A stretch of DNA of 49,534 bases from SAR86 cluster bacterium (GTDB lineage Bacteria > Pseudomonadota > Gammaproteobacteria > Pseudomonadales > Pseudohongiellaceae), in the NCBI GenBank assembly GCA_002401885.1, contig NVUL01000050.1, positions 1-49,534 on the forward strand, in the 5' to 3' direction. This document shows, piece after piece, positions 7,587 to 16,331 of this stretch. The first letter of the stretch is position 1. Each line of letters begins with the position of its first letter. The notes under the pieces were generated by a model. That model was not told the DNA's origin, ran no database searches, and saw only the letters and a list, made by a program, of their open reading frames with translations. The translations under genes were made by a program, and so were the position numbers.

Positions 7587-8507
7587 ATGAGACGTGTTAG
7601 ACCAGTTGTAGCCAGTGTAGCTTTGGCGCTACTCGCAAATATTGTAATGGTAGTTTCTGCTGACGCACAGCAAGCAGCAAGACCGTTACGCCCACCTTCC
7701 CCCGCAGGAATACCAATAATTCCCTTTATGGAAGGCTGGTATGCTAACGAGGACGGCTCCGTCACTGTCTCTTTTGGATACCACAACAGAAATACTGAAG
7801 ATGTAACCGTTCCATTGGGTGAGAACAATCGCATTGAACCCGCTCAGTTGGACGGGATGCAGCCTGACATTTATTTTTCAGGCAGGCACCCCGGAGTCTT
7901 CGCCGTCACTCTTCCGGTTTCAATGCAAGGTGAGTCTGTTTGGTGGCACATCAAAACCGGCAATCTGGAAGAGCTTAAAGTGCCTGGCGAGCGTGGCTCG
8001 AATGCGTATGAGCTTGATAGAAATCCTCGGCCGCAGGGTAGTGTGCAACCATTTATTTGGTTTGAAAACGAAAGTCGTGGATCTGGTCCCGAAGGCGTCG
8101 TAGCGGTTAATACTAAAACGATCTCCGTCGGCGCTGCGCTTACTTTGGAAGTTGAGACCGAAGATCCATCCGTGCGCGATCCTTCAAATCCTCTGTTTGC
8201 CAAGCCGCTCGACTCTCGCGTTATATGGTACAAACATCAGGGTCCTGGTGAGGTGAGTTTTACTGAACATGCTTCTACGCCTTTCATTACAGCACCAGCT
8301 CGATCAACCCGCGGAATGATACCGGCGGCCCCATCCAGAGTTGCTGTACCCGCTGGCAAGGGACCTGCCAGAGTCATGGCTACTTTCTCTGAACCTGGTG
8401 AGTATATGATCCGCGCCCGGCTGGATAATTGGAACTCCTCTGATAGCGACGGGCTAGATCAGTGCTGTTGGAGCAACGCCTACCAGCGTGTACGTGTTAT
8501 ACAGTGA
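7587..8507 (+). CDS. Exported protein of unknown function
   Basis: A 306-residue protein with a clear signal peptide (positive MRRVRP, hydrophobic core, probable cleavage after VSADA). The mature part is rich in beta-strand-like, Pro/Gly-containing sequence and ends in an Ig-like stretch (PGEYMIRARLDNW). It carries an adjacent Cys pair near the C-terminus (DQCCWSN). I recognise no enzyme motif. I chose ATG 7587, which has GGAG ten bases upstream, over the in-frame TTG at 7578. It directly follows the cytochrome/copper protein, so it may be a periplasmic partner or substrate-binding subunit; that is inference from position. Confidence 0.7.
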   Translation: MRRVRPVVASVALALLANIVMVVSADAQQAARPLRPPSPAGIPIIPFMEGWYANEDGSVTVSFGYHNRNTEDVTVPLGENNRIEPAQLDGMQPDIYFSGRHPGVFAVTLPVSMQGESVWWHIKTGNLEELKVPGERGSNAYELDRNPRPQGSVQPFIWFENESRGSGPEGVVAVNTKTISVGAALTLEVETEDPSVRDPSNPLFAKPLDSRVIWYKHQGPGEVSFTEHASTPFITAPARSTRGMIPAAPSRVAVPAGKGPARVMATFSEPGEYMIRARLDNWNSSDSDGLDQCCWSNAYQRVRVIQ

Positions 8508-8552
8508 AATAATCAAGACATTGAATGACATTGACAAGTTAGCCCTCAAATC

Positions 8553-8584
8553 GATGTAAAGCCGTTTCAAATCGGTTTTACATC
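8553..8584 (+). terminator. Twelve-pair hairpin after the exported protein gene
   Basis: GATGTAAAGCCG pairs with CGGTTTTACATC around an eight-base loop, with one G-T pair and no mismatch. It lies 45 bases after the stop codon. No T-tract follows, so it is not a textbook intrinsic terminator. It may stabilise the upstream mRNA or end transcription with a helper factor. Confidence 0.45.
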
Positions 8585-8768
8585 ATCACTACCTTTTCCC
8601 GAAGCACAAAAGCGCGCAGTGAAGATACCGCTAGTCATTAGGTGAGATACCAAATATCGCTCTAGATTGAATAAGCTGTAACAGGCGGCTTGTGCACGAT
8701 TGAAGCATTGCGCCGCACCTACCATAAGTACCGTTACTTTCGATATTTATATAGTCCGCAAAATCCTA

Positions 8769-8826
8769 TAACATATAAAGCTTATAAAACATTTTAAATA
8801 CTATTATGTTTTATAACTATATGTTA
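8769..8826. promoter_or_regulatory. Nested inverted repeats upstream of the TonB-dependent receptor (candidate operator)
   Basis: The outer pair is TAACATATA (8769-8777) and TATATGTTA (8818-8826). The inner pair is TTATAAAACAT (8782-8792) and ATGTTTTATAA (8806-8816). Both pairs are perfect, and the spacers between outer and inner arms are 4 and 1 bases. TATATGTT is the core of the 9-mer repeated at 4106-4132. The element lies 150 bases before the receptor start. I infer a regulator-binding region shared with the halogenase locus; the GntR pair is one possible binder. Confidence 0.5.
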
Positions 8827-8976
8827 ATTTGATGATTAAGGATCCATGTGCTGGCTCAATATTGCTGTCATGAGGTACTGGGATACTTGTTTAGATAGTA
8901 CATATTAAAAATAACACGCAGCACTTGAGATCGCCGTTTCATAGGCCTCCATGCGTGCAGCCAAGGAGAGAGCGTA

Positions 8977-11886
8977 ATGCCCAATAAATTTCGACGTAAG
9001 AAGCTTTCATATCTTATCCACACGGCTCTAGTTTCTTCACTCGTAGCGCCGGTAATAGCTCAAGCCCAAGATGATGATATTGAAGAAGTTGTCGTCACTG
9101 GATCCTACATAAGGAACAGTGCATTTTCTCAAGATACAGCAGCAGATACGGTCACTGGTGAGGATCTTCTAACATCAGGCGCGCCGAATCTGTCGGAATA
9201 CATACGCGATCTGACCTATGTACAGAACGTTGATATTGTCAACGTTGTGCTTGGTAGTCAGGATGGTCCACAAAGCTCGAATGGCGCCAGCTTCAATCTA
9301 CGTGGCCTTGGTGAGAATTCCACCCTGACCCTGGTAGATGGTGTGCGGACTCTGGATTCGCGATTGAATACCGCTTTTCCTGAAATCGCGATGGAACGGA
9401 TGGAGTTAGTGTTGGACGGCGGTTCAGCCCTATATGGCTCCGACGCGGTTGCCGGTGTGGTCAACCTAATTCCCATCAAGGAATACGATGGGGTTAAATT
9501 CCGCACTTTTTACCAGCGTCCGGAGGATGGTAAAATGGAAGAAATGCGCGCCTCCGCGCTTTGGGGTAAATCCTTTGACAACGGCATTAGTTACGTCGGA
9601 TCCTTCGAAACTTATTTGCGCACGCCCCTTATGTGGTATGAGCGCGGACGTGAACACAACGTATCCCGGGGTACTTCCAGTTCTGGTAATCCAGGTACAT
9701 TTAAGCAGATTATAGGGCTTCCTGACGACCTTTCCACTCTACCCTTAAGGGAAGTAAGTGGAGGCACGCTGACCGGCCCTCGCTTGTTGGACCCGTCATG
9801 CGGAACGTTTAACCAAGGCACGCCAACCCATGGCTTCGGCCCATCTCCCCTGCCGTCTGGCACCATAAATGGCAGCTTCTGTACTTTTGAATACAGCGCT
9901 CAGGCTGAGGTGGTAGAGCACCAGCAGGAATACAACTTATATAACAACGTGCAATGGGAAGCGACCGACTGGTTGCGTTTTGGCTTCATGATGAACAATC
10001 ACGTTCGCCATAACGAGGACCGGGGCACATTTGCCTCGCCTAACCCGGCTAATAACCGCGCTATGTTGGTGGTGCCGCAGGAGCACCCTGCCAATCCTTA
10101 TGGTATGGACGTGGCCCCGGATTTGTGGCGAATTTATACGCACCCGCAGGTAGATACCTTACCTGGAGGCATTGCTGATGATACGTCTCGGGTAAGCAGG
10201 GGTATTTATCAGCTCAATCGCGTTAAGTTGTCAGCAGATTATGACCTCGGCAACACCTCTTGGTCCGGCTATACCTATTACACCAAGCAGGAAAACAAAA
10301 TGATGTCCGATCGCCAGGGCGTGTACTCATCCCGACTGCAGTTGGCTTTGCGCGGGGAAGGTGGCGTCACAGGTGATCAGTGGTTTAATCCCTTCGGCTC
10401 CCAGGACACTCGCTCCCCCTTTTACGAGCCAGGATTTGAGAACTCCAGAGAACTAAATGATTGGATGCAGTACAGAAACCCGAACCAAGAATTTACTCGT
10501 GACGCTCTGGATGTTTTTGAGACAATGCTCACTGGCGAGGTATTTGATGTTCCGGCCGGTCCCGTGCAGATGGCTTTTGGCTTTCAATGGCGCGACCTAG
10601 AACAACGAACTTTTCAGGAGCCATTCGAAGCTGCGGGAGAAAACTTCATCTGGGGTGTGGTCGGCGAACCTATAGCACCTGACGAAGTTTATGCCTCTGC
10701 AGTCCGTTCCCTCTTTGCCGAGGTGGAAGTACCTATCTTCGATAACCTAGCTATCAAGGGTGCGGTGCGGCATGAGGAATTCACCGATCAAGGTATGAAT
10801 ACCACTACACCCAAGGTTTCTGTGCGCTATCAACCGTTACCTGAGTTGGCCCTGAGAGCGTCCTGGGGCGAAAGCTTCTTGGCACCGACCTCATTCCAGA
10901 CACGAATGGCCACTACCAACGAAAACTGCGGTGATATGTACAGCGGCAGTGACGATCTAAGTGGCCAATTGCTGCTTGGTGGCCTGAAATGTGCTTCCGG
11001 CAACCCCGGTCTAGGCCCGGAACAGGCTGAGATCGGTAATATCGGATTCACCTGGCAGCCAACGGGCAGGTTGGACGGTCTTGAGTTGTCTATGGACTAT
11101 CAGCAAATTGAATACACCGATCGCATCCGGACCCTGAGCGAGGATGACGTGACGCGGAACCAGTTCAATAGCATGCTTAGGGATACTGGTGCGTCGGAAT
11201 CTTCCTATGACTCTACTCCCGGATCAGCGACTCGAGCAGCTGCTGATGCCTGGCTGGCGTCACAGCCAATAGGGGGTCAGAACGGCAACATCTTCCGTGA
11301 TGCTGATGGTCGTGTAAGTCTTGTGTTGATCCAGTCTGCCAACGTGGCACAATTTGATGTCAACCTGATCGACCTAAAATTAGGTTACACCCTCGGCTTA
11401 GATGACTGGGGAACAATTAACACGCGCCTCAATGCCACTGTCTACGATAAGTATCTCTTTACGGACCAAAAAGGGGATGAAGTAGATGTGCTCGGCGAAC
11501 AGAACGCGCGGACCAATATCGCTCCGCCAGTTCCGCAAACGAAATTGGCGTGGCAGACCAGTTGGTACAGAGACAACCATGCGGCGTCAATGTCTGTAAG
11601 TTGGTTCAGCGCGGTTAATCATGACGCTCAGATAGTGGACTTGTACAAATTTGATGGTCAGTTTGTACCACCCAAGGAAATAAAAGAGGATCCAATCGTC
11701 GATGTGCGTTATTCGTATTTGTTCGAGGATTTCTTCAGCAGCCAGGTTACCCTGTCCGCTGGTGTGAACAACCTCCTGGATTACAAACCTACGTTGACGG
11801 GACAGATAGGAGGATTTGAGTCTAGATTGATCAATAACTTCTATCGTCAGTTCTACGTGTCCATCGATTGGACTCCAGGTGGCTAA
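8977..11886 (+). CDS. TonB-dependent outer-membrane receptor
   Basis: A 969-residue outer-membrane active transporter. It has a signal peptide of about 30 residues ending in AQAQ, then an acidic segment with the TonB-box-like DIEEVVVTGS. The plug domain follows (SFNLRGLGENSTLTLVDGVR; ALYGSDAVAGVVNLI), then a 22-strand-type barrel. The size and plug resemble the large receptors used by aquatic bacteria for glycans, peptides or other large nutrients rather than the smaller siderophore receptors, but the substrate cannot be read from the sequence. ATG at 8977 has AAGGAGAG upstream. The gene ends in a strong terminator and closes the halogenase/copper-oxygenase cluster. I infer that it imports the compound handled by those enzymes. 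Confidence 0.92.
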   Translation: MPNKFRRKKLSYLIHTALVSSLVAPVIAQAQDDDIEEVVVTGSYIRNSAFSQDTAADTVTGEDLLTSGAPNLSEYIRDLTYVQNVDIVNVVLGSQDGPQSSNGASFNLRGLGENSTLTLVDGVRTLDSRLNTAFPEIAMERMELVLDGGSALYGSDAVAGVVNLIPIKEYDGVKFRTFYQRPEDGKMEEMRASALWGKSFDNGISYVGSFETYLRTPLMWYERGREHNVSRGTSSSGNPGTFKQIIGLPDDLSTLPLREVSGGTLTGPRLLDPSCGTFNQGTPTHGFGPSPLPSGTINGSFCTFEYSAQAEVVEHQQEYNLYNNVQWEATDWLRFGFMMNNHVRHNEDRGTFASPNPANNRAMLVVPQEHPANPYGMDVAPDLWRIYTHPQVDTLPGGIADDTSRVSRGIYQLNRVKLSADYDLGNTSWSGYTYYTKQENKMMSDRQGVYSSRLQLALRGEGGVTGDQWFNPFGSQDTRSPFYEPGFENSRELNDWMQYRNPNQEFTRDALDVFETMLTGEVFDVPAGPVQMAFGFQWRDLEQRTFQEPFEAAGENFIWGVVGEPIAPDEVYASAVRSLFAEVEVPIFDNLAIKGAVRHEEFTDQGMNTTTPKVSVRYQPLPELALRASWGESFLAPTSFQTRMATTNENCGDMYSGSDDLSGQLLLGGLKCASGNPGLGPEQAEIGNIGFTWQPTGRLDGLELSMDYQQIEYTDRIRTLSEDDVTRNQFNSMLRDTGASESSYDSTPGSATRAAADAWLASQPIGGQNGNIFRDADGRVSLVLIQSANVAQFDVNLIDLKLGYTLGLDDWGTINTRLNATVYDKYLFTDQKGDEVDVLGEQNARTNIAPPVPQTKLAWQTSWYRDNHAASMSVSWFSAVNHDAQIVDLYKFDGQFVPPKEIKEDPIVDVRYSYLFEDFFSSQVTLSAGVNNLLDYKPTLTGQIGGFESRLINNFYRQFYVSIDWTPGG

Positions 11887-11933
11887 AGCGTCGTTGCTCG
11901 GCGGACTGATGTGGGTTATCAGATCTGCTGTAT

Positions 11934-11968
11934 AAAAAGCCAGGGCATGTGGGTGCCCTGGCTTTTTT
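11934..11968 (+). terminator. Strong intrinsic terminator after the TonB-dependent receptor
   Basis: AAAAAGCCAGGGCA pairs with TGCCCTGGCTTTTT across the loop TGTGGG. The stem is 14 perfect pairs with a GC-rich core, and the right arm runs into T residues. The A-tract on the left means it could also terminate from the opposite strand. Confidence 0.92.
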
Positions 11969-12195
11969 CTCTTGTATTGAGTTGGTATCTTAATAAATGG
12001 GGACTAAAAGCCAACAGCAAAACCAGCCACGACTGGGTTCTTCGGGCTATGATGGTGTTCAGCACCAGTTACAACTTGCACAGCCCATCCCTCGACAGGA
12101 TTAACGTCCGCTAAGGCCAGCACTGTAGCGGCATTTATTTCGCCTAAGGGTTCTCGCGAACGTACTCCGGCTCACGCCATTCGATCGTTCTGCTC

Positions 12196-12201
12196 TATAC
12201 T
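12196..12201 (+). promoter_or_regulatory. Candidate -10 box (TATACT) for leaderless tsaE mRNA
   Basis: TATACT ends nine bases before the tsaE ATG. With a start point six to eight bases after the -10, the transcript would begin at or one to three bases before the start codon. The intervening bases are pyrimidine-rich and hold no Shine-Dalgarno. No good -35 is seen. Confidence 0.4.
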
Positions 12202-12210
12202 TCCTCGTCT

Positions 12211-12726
12211 ATGCGATCAGAACACCAAGCGACACTAAAAGACGAAGCAGCTACCCTCGAATTCGGTGCTAGGCTCGCCGTCGCCACATTTCAGAAAGTA
12301 AACGTAGGCGAACTTTCGTCAGAAAGTAGAGGCATTCCTCATCTAGGTGGCATGATCCACCTCCAAGGCGACTTAGGTGCAGGCAAGACAACCCTAACCC
12401 GCGGAATCATGCGTGGCTTCGGTTATACTGGCGCGGTAAAAAGCCCTACCTATACCCTTGTAGAGCCCTACGAATTTGAGCTCTGCAACATCTACCACTT
12501 CGATCTCTACCGCCTTTCGGACCCCGAAGAAGTGGCCTATTTGGGCACGGATGAGTATTTCGCCGAGTCCAATCTCTGCCTCGTCGAGTGGGCTGAGAAG
12601 GGCGCTAAATGGCTGCCTCAGGCGGATTTGGTGATCGATATTGCGGATGAGGGAACGGGTCGGCGTCTGACTTGTCAAAGTCTCACGGAGAAAGGCGCCA
12701 TAATTGCCAAAAGATTATGGCCCTGA
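12211..12726 (+). CDS. tsaE: tRNA threonylcarbamoyladenosine biosynthesis ATPase TsaE
   Basis: A 171-residue ATPase needed, with TsaB, TsaC and TsaD, for the t6A modification at A37 of ANN-decoding tRNAs. The Walker A motif GDLGAGKT is at 53-60, followed by the family signature SPTYTLVEPYE and YHFDLYRL. It is about 18 residues longer than E. coli TsaE, the extra lying before the P-loop (residues about 31-46). It heads the tsaE-amiC-mutL-miaA-hfq order usual in Gammaproteobacteria. There is no Shine-Dalgarno; see the -10 box nine bases upstream. Confidence 0.95.
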   Translation: MRSEHQATLKDEAATLEFGARLAVATFQKVNVGELSSESRGIPHLGGMIHLQGDLGAGKTTLTRGIMRGFGYTGAVKSPTYTLVEPYEFELCNIYHFDLYRLSDPEEVAYLGTDEYFAESNLCLVEWAEKGAKWLPQADLVIDIADEGTGRRLTCQSLTEKGAIIAKRLWP

Positions 12727-12771
12727 GGCCGTTGTATTAGACAACGTGAAGTATGTCTCAAAGAAATTGTC

Positions 12772-14325
12772 ATGAAGTCACAGCACTATCTAAGCAGTAT
12801 TAAAGGCAGCAGTCGCTGCCTCACCCTCGCCCTAGCAGTTGGTACGTTGCTGGCCAGCTTTGCTGTGTCTGCAGCAAGCGTTGAAGAGGTTAGATTGTGG
12901 CGTGCACCGGATCATACCCGACTCGTGTTTGATCTGTCTGGCGAGGTTGAATACAAGCTCTTCACACTTTCCAACCCCGCCCGCGTGGTTATAGATATAG
13001 AAGGCTCGTCCTTGGGTGGCGATCTGTCCCGGCTGGATTTTAACGAGAGTCCGATCAGTGGCATGCGCAGCGCGATTCGCGATGAGAACACACTTCGAAT
13101 AGTTATAGATCTAGGGGCACAAGTTGAACCACGCAGCTTCACCCTAGCGCCAAACAGCGAGCAAGGCGACCGTCTCGTTGTCGATCTATATGACGAGTCG
13201 CCATCTGCAAACGCACCTAGAAGCACCATTACCAATTCCTCGAATTCTACCAGTGCGCCACGTAGCGATGAGCGCCGTAATATCATCGTCGCGATCTCAG
13301 CCGGACATGGCGGTGAAGACCCTGGCGGTATCGGATACGACGGCAAGCTGAGAGAGAAGAACATCACGCTAAAAATTGCGCGCGCACTCTTCGATCAGTT
13401 GGAAAGAATGCCGGGCTACACGCCGATCATGATTCGTGATGGCGACTATTATGTTGAGTTGCAGCGTCGCTCCGAAATCGCTCGCGAAGAACGCGCCGAT
13501 CTTTTCGTCGCTGTACATACCGATTGGTATCGCACCAGCCGTGCTAATGGTCTGACTATCTATGCGCTATCGGGCGATAGAGCTGACCGCGAAAATTCTC
13601 GACGTGTCGCGCAGAAGGAAAATAACGCCGACCTGCTCGGTGGCGTCGGCGGCGATCTTGACCTCAGCTCCTGGGATGACGATGTCGCGCTCACGCTCGT
13701 GTCCTTGCAGATGGCCTGGAGCATGGAACAGAGTCTGATCGCTGGTACTCGCGTGTTGGAATCACTGGACGGTGTGACGCGGCTACGCCGAGATAAGGTG
13801 CAGCAGGCTTCATTGGAAGTGTTGAAATCGCCGGACATTCCTTCAATGCTTATCGAGACCGGCTATCTAACGAATCCCGACGAAGCCAGGCGTTTAAACA
13901 CGTCTGCCTTCCAGCAGAAACTCGCGCGTGGTATTGCACAAGGTGTGATGAATTATTTCTATGATGCACCACCGGAAGGAACTCTTGTAGCTTGGCAGAA
14001 GTCCAACGGCATCGTACCCTTGCCAGGCATCTATATGGTGAAGCGCGGAGATAGCTTGTCGGTAATCGCGCAACGCTACAACGTGAGACTGGCGGAATTG
14101 AAGTCGGTGAATAGTATCTCCTCGAATACGATTCACATAGGTCAGGAACTTACCATTCCAGGAGTCGGCACAGCTGAGCCTGAAGAGCACACGATTCGTC
14201 GCGGGGAAACGCTCTCCGAGATCGCGCAGCGGTATCAAGTCAGCCTTGGTAGTTTGCGACAGGCAAACAACATCACTAACGATCGCATCATGGTCGGGCA
14301 GATTCTAAAAATACCTGCATCCTAG
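12772..14325 (+). CDS. amiC: N-acetylmuramoyl-L-alanine amidase (AmiC/AmiB type) with AMIN and two LysM domains
   Basis: A 517-residue periplasmic zinc amidase that cleaves the peptide from peptidoglycan during daughter-cell separation. Order: signal peptide (to about residue 35), AMIN domain (about 36-142), a Ser/Asn-rich linker, Amidase_3 catalytic domain (about 170-397), and two LysM repeats (about 420-463 and 473-516). Zinc and catalytic residues are visible: H179 in SAGHGGEDPG, E195 in REKNITL, H249 in VAVHTD, and E362 in MLIETGYL. The usual HAD after the second His reads HTD here. The LysM pair at the C-terminus is typical of the amidase in this mutL locus in Pseudomonas-like bacteria. 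It starts 45 bases after tsaE. Confidence 0.93.
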   Translation: MKSQHYLSSIKGSSRCLTLALAVGTLLASFAVSAASVEEVRLWRAPDHTRLVFDLSGEVEYKLFTLSNPARVVIDIEGSSLGGDLSRLDFNESPISGMRSAIRDENTLRIVIDLGAQVEPRSFTLAPNSEQGDRLVVDLYDESPSANAPRSTITNSSNSTSAPRSDERRNIIVAISAGHGGEDPGGIGYDGKLREKNITLKIARALFDQLERMPGYTPIMIRDGDYYVELQRRSEIAREERADLFVAVHTDWYRTSRANGLTIYALSGDRADRENSRRVAQKENNADLLGGVGGDLDLSSWDDDVALTLVSLQMAWSMEQSLIAGTRVLESLDGVTRLRRDKVQQASLEVLKSPDIPSMLIETGYLTNPDEARRLNTSAFQQKLARGIAQGVMNYFYDAPPEGTLVAWQKSNGIVPLPGIYMVKRGDSLSVIAQRYNVRLAELKSVNSISSNTIHIGQELTIPGVGTAEPEEHTIRRGETLSEIAQRYQVSLGSLRQANNITNDRIMVGQILKIPAS

Positions 14326-14421
14326 TTCTGCAACGCTTAGGTTCTCCTCCTCTCTATCCGCTATTTTTGCCCGTGGTTGGTGCTACAATACTCGCCTCAT
14401 TCTCTTTACTGCTACCTGCCA

Positions 14422-16287
14422 ATGTCACGCATCAATCTTCTCAGTCAGCGCCTCGCGAATCAGATAGCCGCGGGCGAGGTCGTCGAACGTCCCGCCTCGG
14501 TCGTCAAGGAACTGATGGAGAACAGTCTGGATGCCGGCGCGAGTCGACTCGAGATCGAAGTCGAGCAGGGCGGCAGCAAACTAATCAAGATCAAGGACGA
14601 CGGGTTAGGTATTCATAAGCAGGATCTCGAGCTCGCGCTTAGCCGACACGCCACCAGTAAAATCACCGACCTCGAAGACTTAGAAAACATCGCTAGCCTC
14701 GGTTTTCGCGGCGAGGCGCTAGCCAGTATCAGCTCGGTATCGCGTCTGAGGATGACATCGAAGGTCGACGACGATCTGAATGCAGGCGATGGTGGCAATA
14801 GCGGCTGGAAGGTTGTCGCAGAGGGGCAGGAGATGGACGTCAAGCTCTCGCCTGCAGCACACTCGCGCGGCACCACGGTAGAGGTGCGAGACTTATTCTT
14901 CAACACGCCGGCGCGCAAGAAATTTCTGAAAACAGAGAAGACGGAATTCTCGCGCATCGATGAGATTCTGAAACGCATCGCATTGAGTCGCTTCGACGTG
15001 CAGTTCTCACTTACTCACAATCAGCGCGCGATTCGCAAACTGCTTCCCGCAAAATCCGACCAGGAGAAACAGCGACGCGTCGCTCTGGTGTGCGGTCCTG
15101 CTTTTGTCGAGAGCTCTGTGTTCGTGGAAATGGAAGGGCAGGGTCTACGTCTCTGGGGCTGGGTCAGCCTGCCGACATTCTCGCGCTCTCAGGCAGACTT
15201 GCAATACTTCTACGTGAATGGTCGCATCATTCGCGACAAGCTGGTGACACACGCAGTGAAACAGGCCTATCGCGATGTGTTGTTTCATGGACGCCATCCA
15301 GCGTATGTATTGTATCTGGAACTGGCGCCATCGGCAGTTGATGTGAACGTGCATCCGACGAAGCATGAGGTGCGCTTTCGTGACAGCCGTTTAGTGCATG
15401 ACTTTCTATTCAGTTCCTTGCACAAGGCGTTAGCAGAGCTTAGGCCGTCCGATCGACTCGCGGATAACGCGCAGGAGAGTGATCCGTTCGCTACTATGCA
15501 GAGCGGCAGTGCTACAGAAATTTTTACAGCCAGCCCAAGCTCAAACTATGCGGCGGGAAACTTCAGCGACCAGAGCAGTCTGTCGCTTGCAGAATCCTCT
15601 TCGAATAGCTATTCCTATAGACCCAACACAGGGCAGCCGGACGCCAGTGCGATACAGAACCAATTGGAAAATTTCGCGAAGCTCACTGCCGACGATGCAG
15701 AAGTGCCGCCGCTTGGATACGCCATAGCACAACTGCATGGAATTTATATTCTTGCGCAGAATAAGGAAGGGCTGATTACGGTGGACATGCACGCGGCACA
15801 CGAGCGCATCACCTACGAGCGCATGAAGACAGCCTGCCAGAATGAAGAACTTAAGATGCAACCCTTACTCGTTCCTCTGTCTATTGCGGTGAGTCAATCA
15901 GAAGCCGACTGCGCCGAGACTGAACAAGCAGCTTTGCTTAGTATTGGTATCGAACTTGAAAGAGTAGCGGCGGAATCGATCGTAGTCAGACAGGTCCCCT
16001 CGATTTTGCGTAACGCCGACATCGAACAATTGGTGCGCGATGTGCTGTCCGATGTTCTCGAGTACGGCAGTAGTGATCGCATTCAGGCGCATCAGGATGA
16101 GCTGCTCTCCACCATGGCGTGTCATGGTTCGGTTCGCGCTAATCGTCATCTAACGATACCTGAGATGAATGCGCTGCTTCGTGACATGGAAGCCACCGAG
16201 CGAAGTGGCCAGTGCAATCACGGTAGGCCAACCTGGGTGTATCAGAGTCTAGGTGAACTGGATAAACTCTTTCTCCGTGGGCAGTAA
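14422..16287 (+). CDS. mutL: DNA mismatch repair protein MutL, with endonuclease motif
   Basis: A 621-residue MutL. The N-terminal GHKL ATPase is complete ([35 protein letters not shown]). The C-terminal dimerisation domain carries D455[11 protein letters not shown], matching the metal-binding D-x-H-A-x2-E-x4-E nicking motif, together with ACHGSVRAN and CNHGRP. This MutL is thus likely an endonuclease, as in bacteria without MutH, and unlike E. coli MutL. I chose ATG 14422; the in-frame TTG at 14377 would add residues not found in the family. A possible -10 TACAAT lies at 14384-14389. Confidence 0.95.
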   Translation: MSRINLLSQRLANQIAAGEVVERPASVVKELMENSLDAGASRLEIEVEQGGSKLIKIKDDGLGIHKQDLELALSRHATSKITDLEDLENIASLGFRGEALASISSVSRLRMTSKVDDDLNAGDGGNSGWKVVAEGQEMDVKLSPAAHSRGTTVEVRDLFFNTPARKKFLKTEKTEFSRIDEILKRIALSRFDVQFSLTHNQRAIRKLLPAKSDQEKQRRVALVCGPAFVESSVFVEMEGQGLRLWGWVSLPTFSRSQADLQYFYVNGRIIRDKLVTHAVKQAYRDVLFHGRHPAYVLYLELAPSAVDVNVHPTKHEVRFRDSRLVHDFLFSSLHKALAELRPSDRLADNAQESDPFATMQSGSATEIFTASPSSNYAAGNFSDQSSLSLAESSSNSYSYRPNTGQPDASAIQNQLENFAKLTADDAEVPPLGYAIAQLHGIYILAQNKEGLITVDMHAAHERITYERMKTACQNEELKMQPLLVPLSIAVSQSEADCAETEQAALLSIGIELERVAAESIVVRQVPSILRNADIEQLVRDVLSDVLEYGSSDRIQAHQDELLSTMACHGSVRANRHLTIPEMNALLRDMEATERSGQCNHGRPTWVYQSLGELDKLFLRGQ

Positions 16288-16317
16288 GATCGAGAACGAA
16301 CTTCCTCTCTAGTCGCG

Positions 16318-16323
16318 TACAAT
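16318..16323 (+). promoter_or_regulatory. Candidate -10 box (TACAAT) for leaderless miaA mRNA
   Basis: TACAAT ends eight bases before the miaA ATG, with only pyrimidine-rich sequence between and no Shine-Dalgarno. Transcription from it would start at about the A of the ATG. The layout mirrors that of tsaE. Confidence 0.4.
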
Positions 16324-16331
16324 CTCTTCCT

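Larger units (their letters stand above)
8508..8976. other. Intergenic stretch between the exported protein and the TonB-dependent receptor
   Basis: About 470 bases with no gene. It holds a long hairpin at 8553-8584 and the nested AT-rich inverted repeat at 8769-8826, listed separately. A good ribosome site, AAGGAGAG, precedes the receptor start. Confidence 0.6.
11887..12210. other. Boundary between accessory cluster and housekeeping block
   Basis: About 320 bases with the receptor terminator at 11934-11968 and the tsaE -10 at 12196-12201. The rest shows no supported gene. Confidence 0.5.

Noticed and set aside
14367..14618. Arg-rich frame overlapping the mutL start
   Set aside because: Low-complexity shadow of the mutL coding sequence in another frame.
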